Shown here in pieces: positions 1 through 10,579 of a stretch of DNA of 64,000 bases. Under the pieces are notes generated by a model. The model was not told the origin of the DNA and searched no databases. It saw only the letters and a list, made by a program, of their open reading frames with translations. A program made the position numbers and the translations under genes. Within the stretch, counting starts at the first letter, position 1, and each line of letters starts with the position of its first letter. Source of the stretch: [Phialemoniopsis] sp. UDSM-2020 (Eukaryota > Ascomycota > Sordariomycetes > Thyridiales > Thyridiaceae); assembly GCA_018873225.1 (NCBI GenBank), contig JAEILZ010000003.1, forward strand, positions 4,650,001 through 4,714,000. Reading direction: 5' to 3'.

Positions 1-1
1 G

Positions 2-724
2 CCTGAAATAGCCGACGTAGTCAAAACGGTTGCAACCAAACACTTCGCGGCCATGGGCGCAAGTGTATCGGAAGTGTCGATTCCCATGCACAGCATCGGC
101 TCAGCCATCTGGACTGCAGCAGTGCGAAACCAGATGGCGTCGCTGGCGTTTGGGGGACGCGCTACCGACATGTTGTCACACGACTTGCCACACCTATCCC
201 TCCGATGGCCTCCTGACCAGGAGATGTACGATCTGCTCTCCCATCACAACCCGGCGGTCATCGTCACGATACTGGGCGAGACTCTGCTATCAGATCAGAA
301 CATTTTACCAGCTGCGGCACAGAAGAAGGCACACCGGCATGTCTTACAACTTCAAGCTGCTTACGATGCAGTCTTGCAGGACTTTGACGTGCTGATCACG
401 CCCACCACACTTGGTGTAGCCCCGCCGTTGCCCGATATGGAAGAGGAGAGCAGGGACGTCACCGATCAGCTAGACAATAAGATGAGTTCCGTAGAGAAGA
501 AATTGCGACTGGCGGCCGGCTCGATCAATAATTCAGCTCCCTTTAATGCAACAGGACATCCAGCACTTAACGTGCCGTGTGGATGGGGTACGGCGGCCGA
601 CGGGATGGTGAAGTTGCCAGTGGGAATGCAGATTATTGGAAAGAGGTTCCATGACTTGGATGTCATGAAAGCGGCAAAGCTCTTTGAACTTGGTGGCGGA
701 GGATTAGAGCCAAGACCTGTGTAG
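2..724 (+). CDS. Amidase-family protein, C-terminal part (cut by window start)
   Basis: The reading frame is open from the first bases of the window to a TAG at 722-724, giving about 240 residues. These look like the C-terminal part of an amidase-signature enzyme: a segment reading DVLITPTTLGVAPPLP, then a long helix-rich stretch, then NATGHPALNVPCGW and LPVGMQIIGKRFHD, which are conserved blocks of the family. The catalytic Ser-cisSer-Lys triad lies further N-terminal, outside the window, so activity cannot be judged. Family members hydrolyse amide bonds to a carboxylic acid and ammonia. It converges on the isocitrate-lyase-like gene and is the leftmost visible member of a probable cluster; the gene may continue with introns to the left. 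Confidence 0.85.
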   Translation, partial: PEIADVVKTVATKHFAAMGASVSEVSIPMHSIGSAIWTAAVRNQMASLAFGGRATDMLSHDLPHLSLRWPPDQEMYDLLSHHNPAVIVTILGETLLSDQNILPAAAQKKAHRHVLQLQAAYDAVLQDFDVLITPTTLGVAPPLPDMEEESRDVTDQLDNKMSSVEKKLRLAAGSINNSAPFNATGHPALNVPCGWGTAADGMVKLPVGMQIIGKRFHDLDVMKAAKLFELGGGGLEPRPV

Positions 725-977
725 AGCCATAGGGGTACCCCAGTGCAATACCATTAAACTCAATGGTCATTTCGTTCACCATGCAAACTCTTTCCCGTAA
801 GTTCACATTATAGAGTATCTTCGTTGACGACTTGATATGGGACTAGCTTTTAGACTACCATCAGAATATTAAATACAACCATCTGTTGTAACATGAAACA
901 AAACCAGGAGTTGTTGAGTAAGCAAAGCATTTGACTTAGGTCAGTTTGTTCAAGTCTTCTTTCATTCACTACTTCTT

Positions 978-2633
978 TCACTGTCTAGAAATATCTTCGC
1001 CAGCCAGAGCCGCAAAGAAGGCATCACTCAGATACCCTCCACACCAGCTCATCTTCTCGTATCCATCCACCTTCCATGGCTTCCTTGACACGGCCGGCTT
1101 TTGAATCTTGTCATAGTAACCCCCAATCCCCTCCTTCGTCCACATCTCGGCCGACCTCTCAATCTCCATATTTACACCCTGGATGACGTACATAGGCTGG
1201 ACTTGCCAGACGACTCCAAAGTCTTTTGCCATCCACGCGGAGGCATCTCGGATCCGCTCCGGGGTCCACCCCGCCGATTCCGGGAACGACCACTCCCCGC
1301 CCCACGCAAAAGCAAAGAGACGGTCGGGGTAGTGAGATAGCATCGCCTCATGGTACGCCTTGATGTCGTGGTAGTTGGGCGAGTCCATGCGCGTCCAGGA
1401 GACGTCGCATATATCAGCTACGACCAGTGCGCGCTCGACGATGGCGTTGACGTTGGGTCGGAACATGTACTGGCCGTTGTGCGAGCGAGGAAGATCCCAA
1501 TCGAAAACGATGTCGAGCCCGGTAGCTGATTTCGCTGCGACTCGACGCTGTCTCATAGAAGTACCGTAGCTGACTTGGGCCTTGTAGCTGGCGAGTGCGC
1601 TCTCGTACAGCGCCGGCTGGGCTTTGTGGTGGGCCTTGACCTGATTCTCGACAGCCTCATCAAAGGTCTCGAGACCAGCGTCTGCGATCCACTGTTCCCG
1701 CGCTTGTGACGCGGATTTGCCGGTACGCACCGCTGCGTCAACGACGACCTGTAGGGGCTCGACAGGACGCGTCGCGCCCAGGACATAGCCATGATCCCGC
1801 GGGTCGACCACCGAAGTGATGAAGTCTGCGTGATCGGTATCACAGCGGGCGAAAATCAGAGTCTCAGCAGCCATGATATCCAGCTGCAGACGAATAGCGC
1901 CGACGCGATCAGCGTACTCGGAAGTGGGCACGACCGTCCTGCCCTGACCGATGGTGAATTTCTTCAGCCCCAGGGCGAGATCATCGATGTGTATGCCTGC
2001 TGCTCCAGACTCGGCTAGGGCCTTTGTCGACTTCATGGTGGCTGTCAACGACCCGAAACCCATGTCGCCGTCAGCGATGATGGGCATGAGGTAGTCCCAA
2101 TTCTCAAGCGACTTGCGCTCCTCGAGCGAGTGCTTCATGCGGTACTGGTGCTGTCTCTGGTCGTGCCAGACTTGGGAGCGGAAGATCTTGTCCACCACTT
2201 TCGGCACAGTGTCCCAGGGCTTTCAGGACGTTAGCTTCCATTCTCTACTCTTGAATCGAGATCGGCCACTCACATAATCAGCATGGTCCATTCCTGGATA
2301 GTTGTTCTCGCTGAAACCCGAAAGGCCCCCTGAGAGATAGACGGTACGCATGTACTTGGCCATCTGGCTCACGGCAACGGGGTCTGTCGCTCCGAAACTG
2401 AGTTCGGCAGTCCCATTGCGTCGATGTTCATGTAGTAGATCCCAAAGCTTCAGCGCCGCAGGCGAGGAAACACATGGCACCGTCTGTGTACCACGCAGTG
2501 CGGCCACTGTCCTGGCAGAGTAGGGCCTCTTGACTATGACATGTCGAGGTGTTTTCCACCACTCTTCAATCCTCTCTACCTCCTTGTCAAATAGCGCCTG
2601 CTCCTCAGCTAGAGTTGCCCTCTGTTCTGGCAT
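978..2633 (-). CDS. Isocitrate-lyase-fold protein with altered catalytic motif
   Basis: Two exons on the minus strand, 2633-2274 and 2219-978, are joined by a 54-base intron (GTGAGT...AG) and give 533 residues, close to full-length fungal isocitrate lyase. The ICL scaffold is clear: MDHADYPWDTVPKVVDK, then ADGDMGFGSLTATMKSTKAL, then GAAGIHIDD, then a DPRDHGYVLGAT block, then FDWDLPRSHNGQY. The catalytic KKCGH of ICL and methylisocitrate lyase reads KKFTI here, so the active-site Cys is lost. The substrate loop NLSPSFNW reads FAWGGEWSF. It therefore probably does not cleave isocitrate; a related lyase or non-catalytic role is inferred. It shares a divergent promoter with the Zn2Cys6 regulator. 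Confidence 0.88.
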
Positions 2634-3077
2634 CTTAGCGGATAAAGATCGAAAATAAGATTCTAGATAGATCTGTCAAGGGATGACCAGGGGCCATTAG
2701 ACTGACAGACACAATCTATAATAGCCAATATAAGTAGCCCTGAACTGCAAGACTATCATGGGCAAAGGGCAGATATTGATCGTCTCAATGACAATCGATA
2801 CGCGATGCTCTCATTGGTCCAGAAGGAGGAGACAGTACCCGCCACTAGCTCATTGCGCCATTCCCCGGTGGCACAATCTAGGGGATTTTGTTCACGGACA
2901 AAGCTAACAGAATATGACACTAGCTGATATCGGCCAAAACAACATCCGGTCGGACAAAGGAACTTCATCCTGTAAAGTCCGAACCGAAGGTCGTTCCAGT
3001 ATATCGTTGTCCAACATCCCCTTGTCAACGCGATTGTCCGCCAAGGTATCTTATGTGCTACATGCTCTCCGGACAAC
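2634..3077. promoter_or_regulatory. Divergent promoter with four CGGACAA motifs
   Basis: This 444-base interval separates the start codons of the isocitrate-lyase-like gene (minus) and the Zn2Cys6 regulator (plus), so both must be driven from it. CGGACAA occurs at 2895-2901, 2951-2957 and 3070-3076 on the plus strand and at 3034-3040 on the minus strand. The first two copies extend to CGGACAAAG. CGG triplets are the usual core of Zn2Cys6 binding sites, so autoregulation by the adjacent factor is a reasonable inference. Confidence 0.5.
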
Positions 3078-5430
3078 ATGCAGGATCTATCCTCTGCTGG
3101 CTCGACACCTAGAGAAGAGGCAGGTCAGCCCTCCGGCCCCATCCGAACCCACCGCAAGCGAGGTCGAATTGCCAAGGCTTGCTCGCAATGTTACTCACGG
3201 AAGCAAAAGGTCTGTTGCGGTAATGCCTATCTTCTATGCACTCCCCGAAGCTGACGACTTTTTACTGCGATAGTGCGATGGTCACCACCCCTGCCGCAAT
3301 TGCGTTGTCCGGGGCGTTTCGGACTTATGCCGCCTCCCACCACCTCAGGAGCCGCACAGCCTAAGACAGCGCAACAGGAGAAGAGCATCCCGATCCGACA
3401 GACCAGTAATCGAAGGCCTACAGCAACGCCAGAAGAAGCAGCAAGAGTCTTTGGCTGGCCCTGACGAAAGTCAACAACTAGCCGACGAGCTCGATCAGAA
3501 CGAGGATGACTTGGCTGCCCACACTGGCAACACTCCACGTGTTGGCCAGCTTTGGAAGTCTCGTGGAGCTCCGTCATACTTTGGAAGCTCCTATTTCGGC
3601 CCACAAGTTGCTGCAGCTTTGTTGGACTCCTCGGCTCCATACATTCAGCCTGGCGCCAGCACATCGCGGCGTAGCTCCGCTGCCCGGCCGTTCCGTGACG
3701 AGGCCGGCCCATTCTCCCAGCTGTGGGATTTGTTGGGTCTCCTCCCACGCCAACGCACGACGGTAGACCGTTTGGTGAACCGCTTCCTAGACGATGTCAA
3801 TTGGCATATTGACGCTGTCCACCCGCCGTCCTTCAGACAGGAACTGGACCGTTTCTACGCACGCAAGGCCGGCTTGGATGATGTGACTACCGTAGACATC
3901 CGGTGGCTTGCCTTGCTCTTCATCATTCTCGCCATTGGTGCATACCTAGATTGCCCCCGGAATGCCCGCCCAGAAGTCCAGCGCGAATACGAAGAATCTT
4001 CTCTTAGCTTCTTCTGGGCCTGCCGAAAAGCGATCGTGATCGCTCCCTCGTTCTACGGAGAAAGTACCGATCTTGTTCGTTCCGGTATACTGGTCACCCG
4101 CTACTGCCTGTTCTCTCAAAGAATCACAGAGAGCTGGCTAACCGTCGGGTTCGCCGCTCGGCTAGCCATGGCGCAGGGGTTCCACGTCGATGGGACCAAC
4201 TGGCAGTTGCCGCGCGCAACAACTGAAACGCGTCGTCGGCTCTGGTGCCATATCTACCTTTTGGATCGCATGATATCTCTCGCTCTTGGAAGGCCGTACT
4301 GTATATTGGACAACTTGTCTCAAGTCCAGGAGCCAGAGAACGTCTTCTTAGATGACCTCAGCGACCATGAAGCAAAATCAGTCGAACCTGAGCCTCTTGC
4401 AACACATCCCACCCCAAGCGTCCTGGCCATCTTCTCATACCGACTAGCCAAGGTCATCGGGAGGATACAAGAGCAGACCTTCAGCCTGCGGACAGCCTCG
4501 TACCGCGAGGTCATGCGTCTGGACGCCCAGCTCCTTGAGTGGAAACAGAGCCTTCCGTCCTACCTCGCTATGGAAAGGCCAGACCTCAGCTACGATACCA
4601 CTGCGCCATACCTCAACTGGCACCGCGTCTACCTCCACACGGCCTTCCACTTCGCGCGCATCACCCTGCACCGGCCATACACATGGCGCTCCTCGATCAC
4701 AGACCAGCACCGCTACTCCCGCGAGGTGTGCTTTGCGTCTGCGTGCGCCGACCTCAAGACCCGACTCGAGCATGACGAGAGTGCCAGGCCGGCGGGTGAG
4801 CATTACGCGTGGTGTCTCAGCGCACCGCAGCTGTTCAACAGCGCCATCGTGCTGGGGGTTCTGGCAATCCAGGAGCAGTCACGCGCGCGGGGCTCCCGGG
4901 ATCTCGACGCCGTGGTAAATGATCTGCAGTCATTTTGCGACAAGGAGAACCACGAGATTTGGATCAACGACTTTCGGCTCGCGGAGGTGAAAGTGGTGGA
5001 AATGTGCATCGACAAGCTGAAGAGGCACTCAAAACCGCGAGAGACGGAACGTGGGCGGGCACAGCAGACACAGGTACAAGTGCAGGAGGCGTCGGTCCAG
5101 GAGCAACAGCCAATACAGCAGCCCAATACTGGTCCGGCTCTAACTCCGCAGCTACAGCATCCTGCATCAGTTCCCATGACGGCAACGGCCGCCGCCCATC
5201 CACATACATCACAGCCCTTGCTTCAACAGCAGGACCCGATTCTATCGGGTTGGGAACTTGATGGGATGTGGCCCTCATCGTCTTGGCCCGACAGCACGCC
5301 TTTCATGCGACCCACGCAGCAGTTTGGTGACGCTTTCTCATTTCCGGGGCCGACTGATCTCACGACCTGGCAAGATATTATTGATGCCATTGGTGAACAG
5401 TCCGAAGTTGAAGTTTTAGGAGCTACCTAG
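3078..5430 (+). CDS. Zn2Cys6 fungal-specific transcription factor
   Basis: Exon 1 is 3078-3209 and exon 2 is 3274-5430, with a 64-base intron (GTCTGT...TAG) inside the zinc cluster; the product is 762 residues. Splicing restores a perfect binuclear zinc cluster with Cys at 35, 38, 45, 51, 54 and 63 (spacing 2-6-5-2-8), preceded by a basic RTHRKRGR segment. A fungal_trans middle-homology region starts near residue 205 (DVNWHIDAVHPPSF) and includes RRRLWCHIYLLDRMISLALGRP. A Gln-rich segment lies near the C-terminus. It probably acts in the nucleus as the pathway-specific regulator of the surrounding metabolic genes. It ends 54 bases from the convergent 2-hydroxyacid dehydrogenase. Confidence 0.9.
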
Positions 5431-5484
5431 GAGACGTTCATATAGAACTAGCTTAAGTTTAATACAATACTAGCAATTATCCAT

Positions 5485-6757
5485 TCAAGCAGAGGCTCTC
5501 TGTTCCGGTACCACTGTCAGCAGCTTTCCTTGCGTCAAGGCGTTTCTAACGTTGTCAATCACGACCAGCTCCATCCGTTTCTGTCATGTGTAAGTCAGCA
5601 AGGCTCATGTCAAAGTCAGAGATTGTTTCAACACACCCGAGTGTCAACTGTCGCCGTGCCAATGTGTGGTAACAAGATGACCTTGTCATTGCTCAGCAGT
5701 CCGGGGTGGACTTCAGGCTCCTTCTCAAAAACATCGAGCCCAGCACCCCAGATCTTGCCCGAGTCCAGCCCCTTGACAAGGGCCTCTTCGTCAATAATAG
5801 GCCCTCGCGCCGTGTTAATTATGACCACATCCTGCTTCATCATCTCGATCTCCTTTGTTCTAATGGTGCCCTTGGTCGCGGGCGACAGGGGCAGGTGCAC
5901 CGACAGCACGTCGCTAGTCCGCAGCAGCTCCTCGAAGCCAACATACTTGGGAACAGAGCCATTTGCGAAATGATCGGCCAGATCTTTTCTCGGCGACCTG
6001 TTATGGTACTGCAGCTTCATGCCAAAGGCAGCGGCTCGTTTGGCCGTGGCTACTCCGATGCCGCCCATGCCGAGTACGCCCAAGATCAGACCAGCAGGAT
6101 CCCGGCCTAGAGGCCTGCCATTATCCCATAGACCCTTTCTGATGGTGGACTGCGGAATCCATGCTTGGCGGAGTGCCGCGAGCAGGAGAAGCAGGGCAGT
6201 GTCTGCCGTAGCATCGTTGACGACGTCTGGGGTGTTGGAGACCTGGATGCCTTGGGTCGAAGGAGAATGTCAGTGCCATCTTCGCCTCACCGCGTCAAAT
6301 TCTGTTCTATTCTAAGTACTCACCTCTCTTTGTGCATGCAGGCACATCAATCTGGTCATATCCGGCTCCATTATGGCAAACAAACTTGACTGAGCTCGGT
6401 AGACGAGCAACGAGTTCAGCATCGAATAAACCGGTAAACTGAGTGCAATGGGTCAGCCCAGGTTGCAATGAGAAAGAGTGAACGTCAGGCCATCACAAAC
6501 CTTTGCTGAGTCTGCAGTTCGTGATATGGCAACGACGTCGTCATACTTGCCGTCGGCGCAGTCCTGCAGGAATTCGTCCCGAGTTCCGCTAGTGATGTGC
6601 TGTGTCACCAAACGGTAAGCTCTAACTTTTAATACCCAAGTTCCGTTATTGTACCTACCGTGCTTTGGAAAGTTCTTGATAGCTCTGCGAACTCATCCGT
6701 GGCGTGGTGAATCTCACCCAGCTGGATGTGTTTGGGCTTTGTGGTGGGGTTCGACAT
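5485..6757 (-). CDS. D-2-hydroxyacid dehydrogenase, GOR1-like glyoxylate reductase
   Basis: Five minus-strand exons (6757-6659, 6599-6501, 6438-6324, 6250-5637, 5580-5485) give 340 residues. The Rossmann motif GMGGIG is at about 165-170. The catalytic triad of the family is present: Arg253 in NTARG, Glu282 in LDVFEKEP and His300 in LPHIGTAT. The C-terminal VDTRKRMELVVIDNV followed by GKLLTVVPE resembles yeast Gor1, which reduces glyoxylate and hydroxypyruvate with NAD(P)H. The HNRS after the second strand, rather than an acidic residue, fits NADPH use. ATG 6757 was chosen because upstream extension in frame needs a non-ATG start. Next to an ICL-fold lyase, removal of a 2-oxo acid product such as glyoxylate is a plausible role. 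Confidence 0.9.
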
Positions 6758-7303
6758 GATCAAATTGTGTTGCAAACGGTCGTGTGGGGTCTTGTCGCTG
6801 AAAGACTGCACAGATAGCTGATCAATCTAGTGTACCCTACTGTGACACAAGCTTTCACTTAGTCAAGGACGCACGATTGATCCTACGGGCAGTGTGAGGA
6901 GGTACTTTGTTTTCATCAAGAATGACCAACCTGTCACGGGGAATGGGAAAGCTCATGCCGAGACGCCGTCATCGGATTCCCACGTTGCTCCACCCACACG
7001 CGGGGCTCGGCAGCCCGGAGCTGTTAGACTCCGATCCACGCCGGCCAGTGAGGTTTAGGCCATGCCCAAAGCTTATCGGACTTTCACTAACTCGTCGTCG
7101 GACAAGTATTGTACTTGGCATATGCCCGACTTTGATGGTAAATGACAATGTAGGAGGCCAGGATGAACAAATTGAATTACAAGATGAAGGAGAATACGAT
7201 TCAGTCATATATGTCCGGCGGGCACTCCCTCTGTTTTCCTGGTGTATGTCCTCTAGCTACCTAGACAAAAACGCTTATCTAGACTCGGAAAACTACAGAC
7301 ATC
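6758..7303. promoter_or_regulatory. Divergent promoter between dehydrogenase and SDR
   Basis: A 546-base interval lies between the start codons of the GOR1-like gene (minus) and the SDR gene (plus). It holds one CGGACAA at 7099-7105 and related TCGGA/TCCGA sites (for example TCGGAC near 7076 and TCCGAT near 7030). These resemble the repeated motif in the 2634-3077 promoter, which suggests co-regulation of the two gene pairs. Confidence 0.4.
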
Positions 7304-8266
7304 ATGGCAAGCAAGGGTGACGATGTCGACTACGCTACTTATCCAGACTTGGAGGGCAAAGTCGTATTCCGTGAGCACCCAAATCTAACAAGACATCGCA
7401 CGCGCGGGTGCTGACCATGCAATCCAGTAACGGGCATTGGTCAGTCTGGAGATCAGTCAATGTGGGGGAATGGCGCAGCTACAGCTAGAGTCTTGTCAAG
7501 AAACAAAGCCAAGATATTTGGCTGCGACTTGTCACTCGAAGCAGCCGAGCACACTCAAAAGAGACTGGTGGCGGAAGGGGGTGATGTGACTGTCACTTCA
7601 GCAGATGTCACCAATAGTGAGAGCGTCAAGAAAGCTGTAGACGCTTGCATCCAAAAGTATGGGCGTATTGATATTCTTATCAAGTGAGTTACGTTCCTTC
7701 CAGATGCTTGACACAACCTGCTTCAGTAGCATTACATACTAATACCGTTCAGCAACGTTGGCCGGTCTGAGCCAGGAGGTCCTGCAGAGATGGCAGAGAA
7801 AGTCTGGGATGCGCAGACCAACGTCAACCTTAAATCCGTCTACCTCTGCTGCCACTTCATTCTGCCCCTAATGGAAGCGCAGGGCTACGGCGTGGTCGTT
7901 AACGTCGCGTCCATCGCAGGCTTGCGCTACATCGGCAAGCCACAGGTCGCCTACTCCGCCACCAAGGCCGCCGTCATCCAATTCACCAAAGCGACCGCCG
8001 TCATCTACGCGCCAAAGAACATTAGGATGAACGTCGTAGTCCCCGGGCTGATGCATACGCCGCTTGTGGGTATGCTGGCGGACAAGTATGCCGGAGGCGA
8101 CCTTGCGGGCTTCGTGGAGAAACGCAACCGGGCAGTTCCCATGGGGAAGATGGGTGACTCTTTTGACGTTGCTATGGCCGCGGGCTTTTTGGCTTCGAGT
8201 CAGAGCAGGTACATTACTGGACAGAAGATTGTCGTTGATGGTGGCATTACATCGTCGACGGGCTGA
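7304..8266 (+). CDS. Short-chain dehydrogenase/reductase (cluster SDR)
   Basis: Exons 7304-7370, 7428-7683 and 7753-8266 give 278 residues. The classical SDR triad is present: Ser161 in NVASIAG, Tyr175 and Lys179 in AYSATKA, with the NNVG motif at 108-111. The cofactor loop is the extended fungal form TGIGQSGDQSMWGNGAA (24-40) instead of TGxxxGxG. Asp56 in FGCDLS after the second strand points to NAD(H). It ends with the common YITGQKIVVDGG. A hydroxyacid, polyol or oxo-acid substrate is likely from the context, but none is identifiable. It is transcribed in the same direction as the aldolase and transporter that follow. Confidence 0.9.
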
Positions 8267-8892
8267 TAGTTTAAGGTGTTTACACGTTCAATACTATCCA
8301 CCCTCGCGTGTGCAGCACACAGATTTGACCAAAAGATTTGCTCTTCAGACCAGCTGCCTCTTCATACATGCAAAGCGAAGCCAATGTGTCTTCTTCCGGT
8401 GTTATCAACGCATCTATCGGCAGGTTTGCCTTTTCTTGGCAAATGATCTAGGGTGGTGTCGGTTGGTCACAAACCTGGTTCAAGGACAATCTACGCATGC
8501 CACGCACGACGTTGGCAGGTAACTGCTGTACAGAATACCACCTTCACTAGAGAGTACCAATCACATTGGTCAAAGATACTAAAGGAAGCAATGTGCACAT
8601 TCTATGTGGTTGACTTGCGGGTTTCTCCGACAAGAAGACACTAGGGCTTTGTTTCGGACATTGGGCTTTTGCCCAAGAGCCCGAACCCAACATGTTCAAT
8701 CCACCAACAATCATTCCAGTAGACTTGTGGGTTCTCCTATCAACCTGCTATGCTAGTTCTACCAAGCTAGACGAGTGATCGTCAAACTTGCATCGTTCAG
8801 CTCGTATGGGTTATTGATAAGGTATTGGGTTCGTGACTCAGGGGCACTGTAACAAGCTTCTGTTTTATCAAAAAAAAACACCGTCAAGAATC
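8267..8892. other. Intergenic, SDR to aldolase
   Basis: This 626-base stretch has no supported gene. It holds the SDR 3' end and the aldolase promoter, including a TTTCGGACATT (8651-8661) similar to the cluster motif. A short A-rich tract lies just before the aldolase ATG. Confidence 0.4.
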
Positions 8893-9925
8893 ATGGCCTC
8901 TACGTATCCAGAGAATAACAAAAGCTGGCAGATCATGCACGCAGCCAAGAAGGGCGGGTATGCCGTAGGAGGATTCTGCGTGTAAGTCAGTTTATCATTG
9001 TATCATTGTACCAAGTTACCCGATGTTAGTCGGCGTTGAAGCTAAGATTCATGGCAATCATTGTTCAGGTATAACACAGAAGGCGTTCTAGCAGTGATCA
9101 AAGCAGCTGAGAGATGTCGGTCTCCAGCTCTCATCCAGTTCTTCCCGTGGACGCTGCACTTCCAGGGCCCGGCCTTCGTCGAATACGCAAGCCAGCTCGC
9201 GCGCGCGGCATCAGTGCCCATATCCGTGCACCTGGACCACTGCCTTAAGCCGACGGACGCGGACCTTGCTCTCGAGTGTGCCTTCGACTCCATTATGGTG
9301 GACGGCTCCATGTTTGACGAGGCGGAGAACATCCGCTACGTCAAGTCGGTCGTGGAGAGGGCCAGGGAGCGAAACATTACCATCGAGGCCGAGCTCGGCA
9401 GGGTGGAGGGCGGCGAAGAGGGCCTGCCGACTATCGAGATGGAAGCCGTCTGGACGGACGCGGAAGGCGCGGCCAAGTTTGTCCAGGAAACCGGTGTGCA
9501 CTTCCTCGCGCCCAGCTTTGGCAACCTCCACGGGCCGTATCCTCCTGGCGGACCGGAGAAGGCATGGCAGATTGGCAGGTCAGCAGCCTTGACTCGGCCG
9601 TCCATGATGAAGGTGGAAATACAGAGTTGTTGCTAACATCTCAAATCGCAGATTGGAGAAGATCCATGCCACTCTCGGGGAGTCGGCGCCGCTGGTCCTC
9701 CACGGTACACACTTCATTTCGGACAATGACCTTCGCGTTGCCATGAAGAGCGGCATGGTGAAAGTGAATCAGAATCGCAACGTAAGGGATGGGTACCACA
9801 AGTATCTTGCGGCAAACGGCCACAAGGATGAACTCACGACGCTGCAGGCTGAGGGTGTTGAAGTTTATTCTCAGGGGATCGAGCGGATGATGGTCGAAGT
9901 CTTCAAATCCGCGGGCCGAGCTTGA
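8893..9925 (+). CDS. Class II (zinc) aldolase, GatY/KbaY/FbaA family
   Basis: Exons 8893-8981, 9069-9578 and 9652-9925 give 290 residues, the normal length for the family. Zinc-binding and catalytic motifs are conserved: VHLDH (Asp86, His87), VDGSMF near 108, GNLHGPYPPGG (His184) and LVLHGTH (His217), followed by GMVKVN. These enzymes cleave or form C-C bonds of a ketose phosphate or a related hydroxy-keto acid through a zinc enediolate. The sequence is closer to the tagatose/ketose-bisphosphate aldolase-like group than to the housekeeping fructose-bisphosphate aldolase of fungi, which is longer. It probably serves the cluster pathway; the true substrate is unknown. Confidence 0.9.
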
Positions 9926-10579
9926 GCTCAAGATCGAATGAAGATTAAGGCCTTGCTCCATGTCAGAAATCAGCAATAAAATCAATCAGTAGCTTTCACT
10001 CCAATTTTCTCTTGCAGCTACTTGTGTGATCGTTTCACATCATGCCGACACCCCACAACTTCAAACCATGACATCGACCATTTCTGAGCTCCTCATTTCT
10101 CGCGGGCTAGGGGCGGCCTGATTAACTTTCTTTAGCAGCCAAGCCGGCCGCTAAGTAACGGTTTTCTACTGCTAGCTCTGCCCCCCACGGCAGTTCGTGA
10201 GACCGTCTCGGTAGCAGGGCAGCTAAAAATGGATGTCGTGATCCAACCCCTGCAAGACGAGATGCACCCACATCTGGAAGCCCAATCATATCAGCCACAA
10301 AAACGACTTTGTACCAGTTTATGGAATAGTCGATCAATGTCGCCATTGCACCGAGGACTTGGATGATGCATTCCCAAAGGAGTTTATGGCTATCAGGGAT
10401 CCGTTATCAAATTTAAAAGCGTGACGTCGTGACCTGGACGGTCGTTTGTCCCCAGCTTCTCCGCAGCATGCATGTAATCTATCACTTGGAACGTCTCGTG
10501 CTACCTCATCCTTTCGCCTGACGGCAATCAAGTGTATTCAGCTTTGAGCGCTCCCAAGTTCTATCACGATTTGATCAGC
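9926..10579. other. Intergenic, aldolase to MFS transporter
   Basis: This 654-base stretch contains the aldolase 3' end and the transporter promoter. No coding feature and no copy of the CGGACAA motif were found here. Confidence 0.4.
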
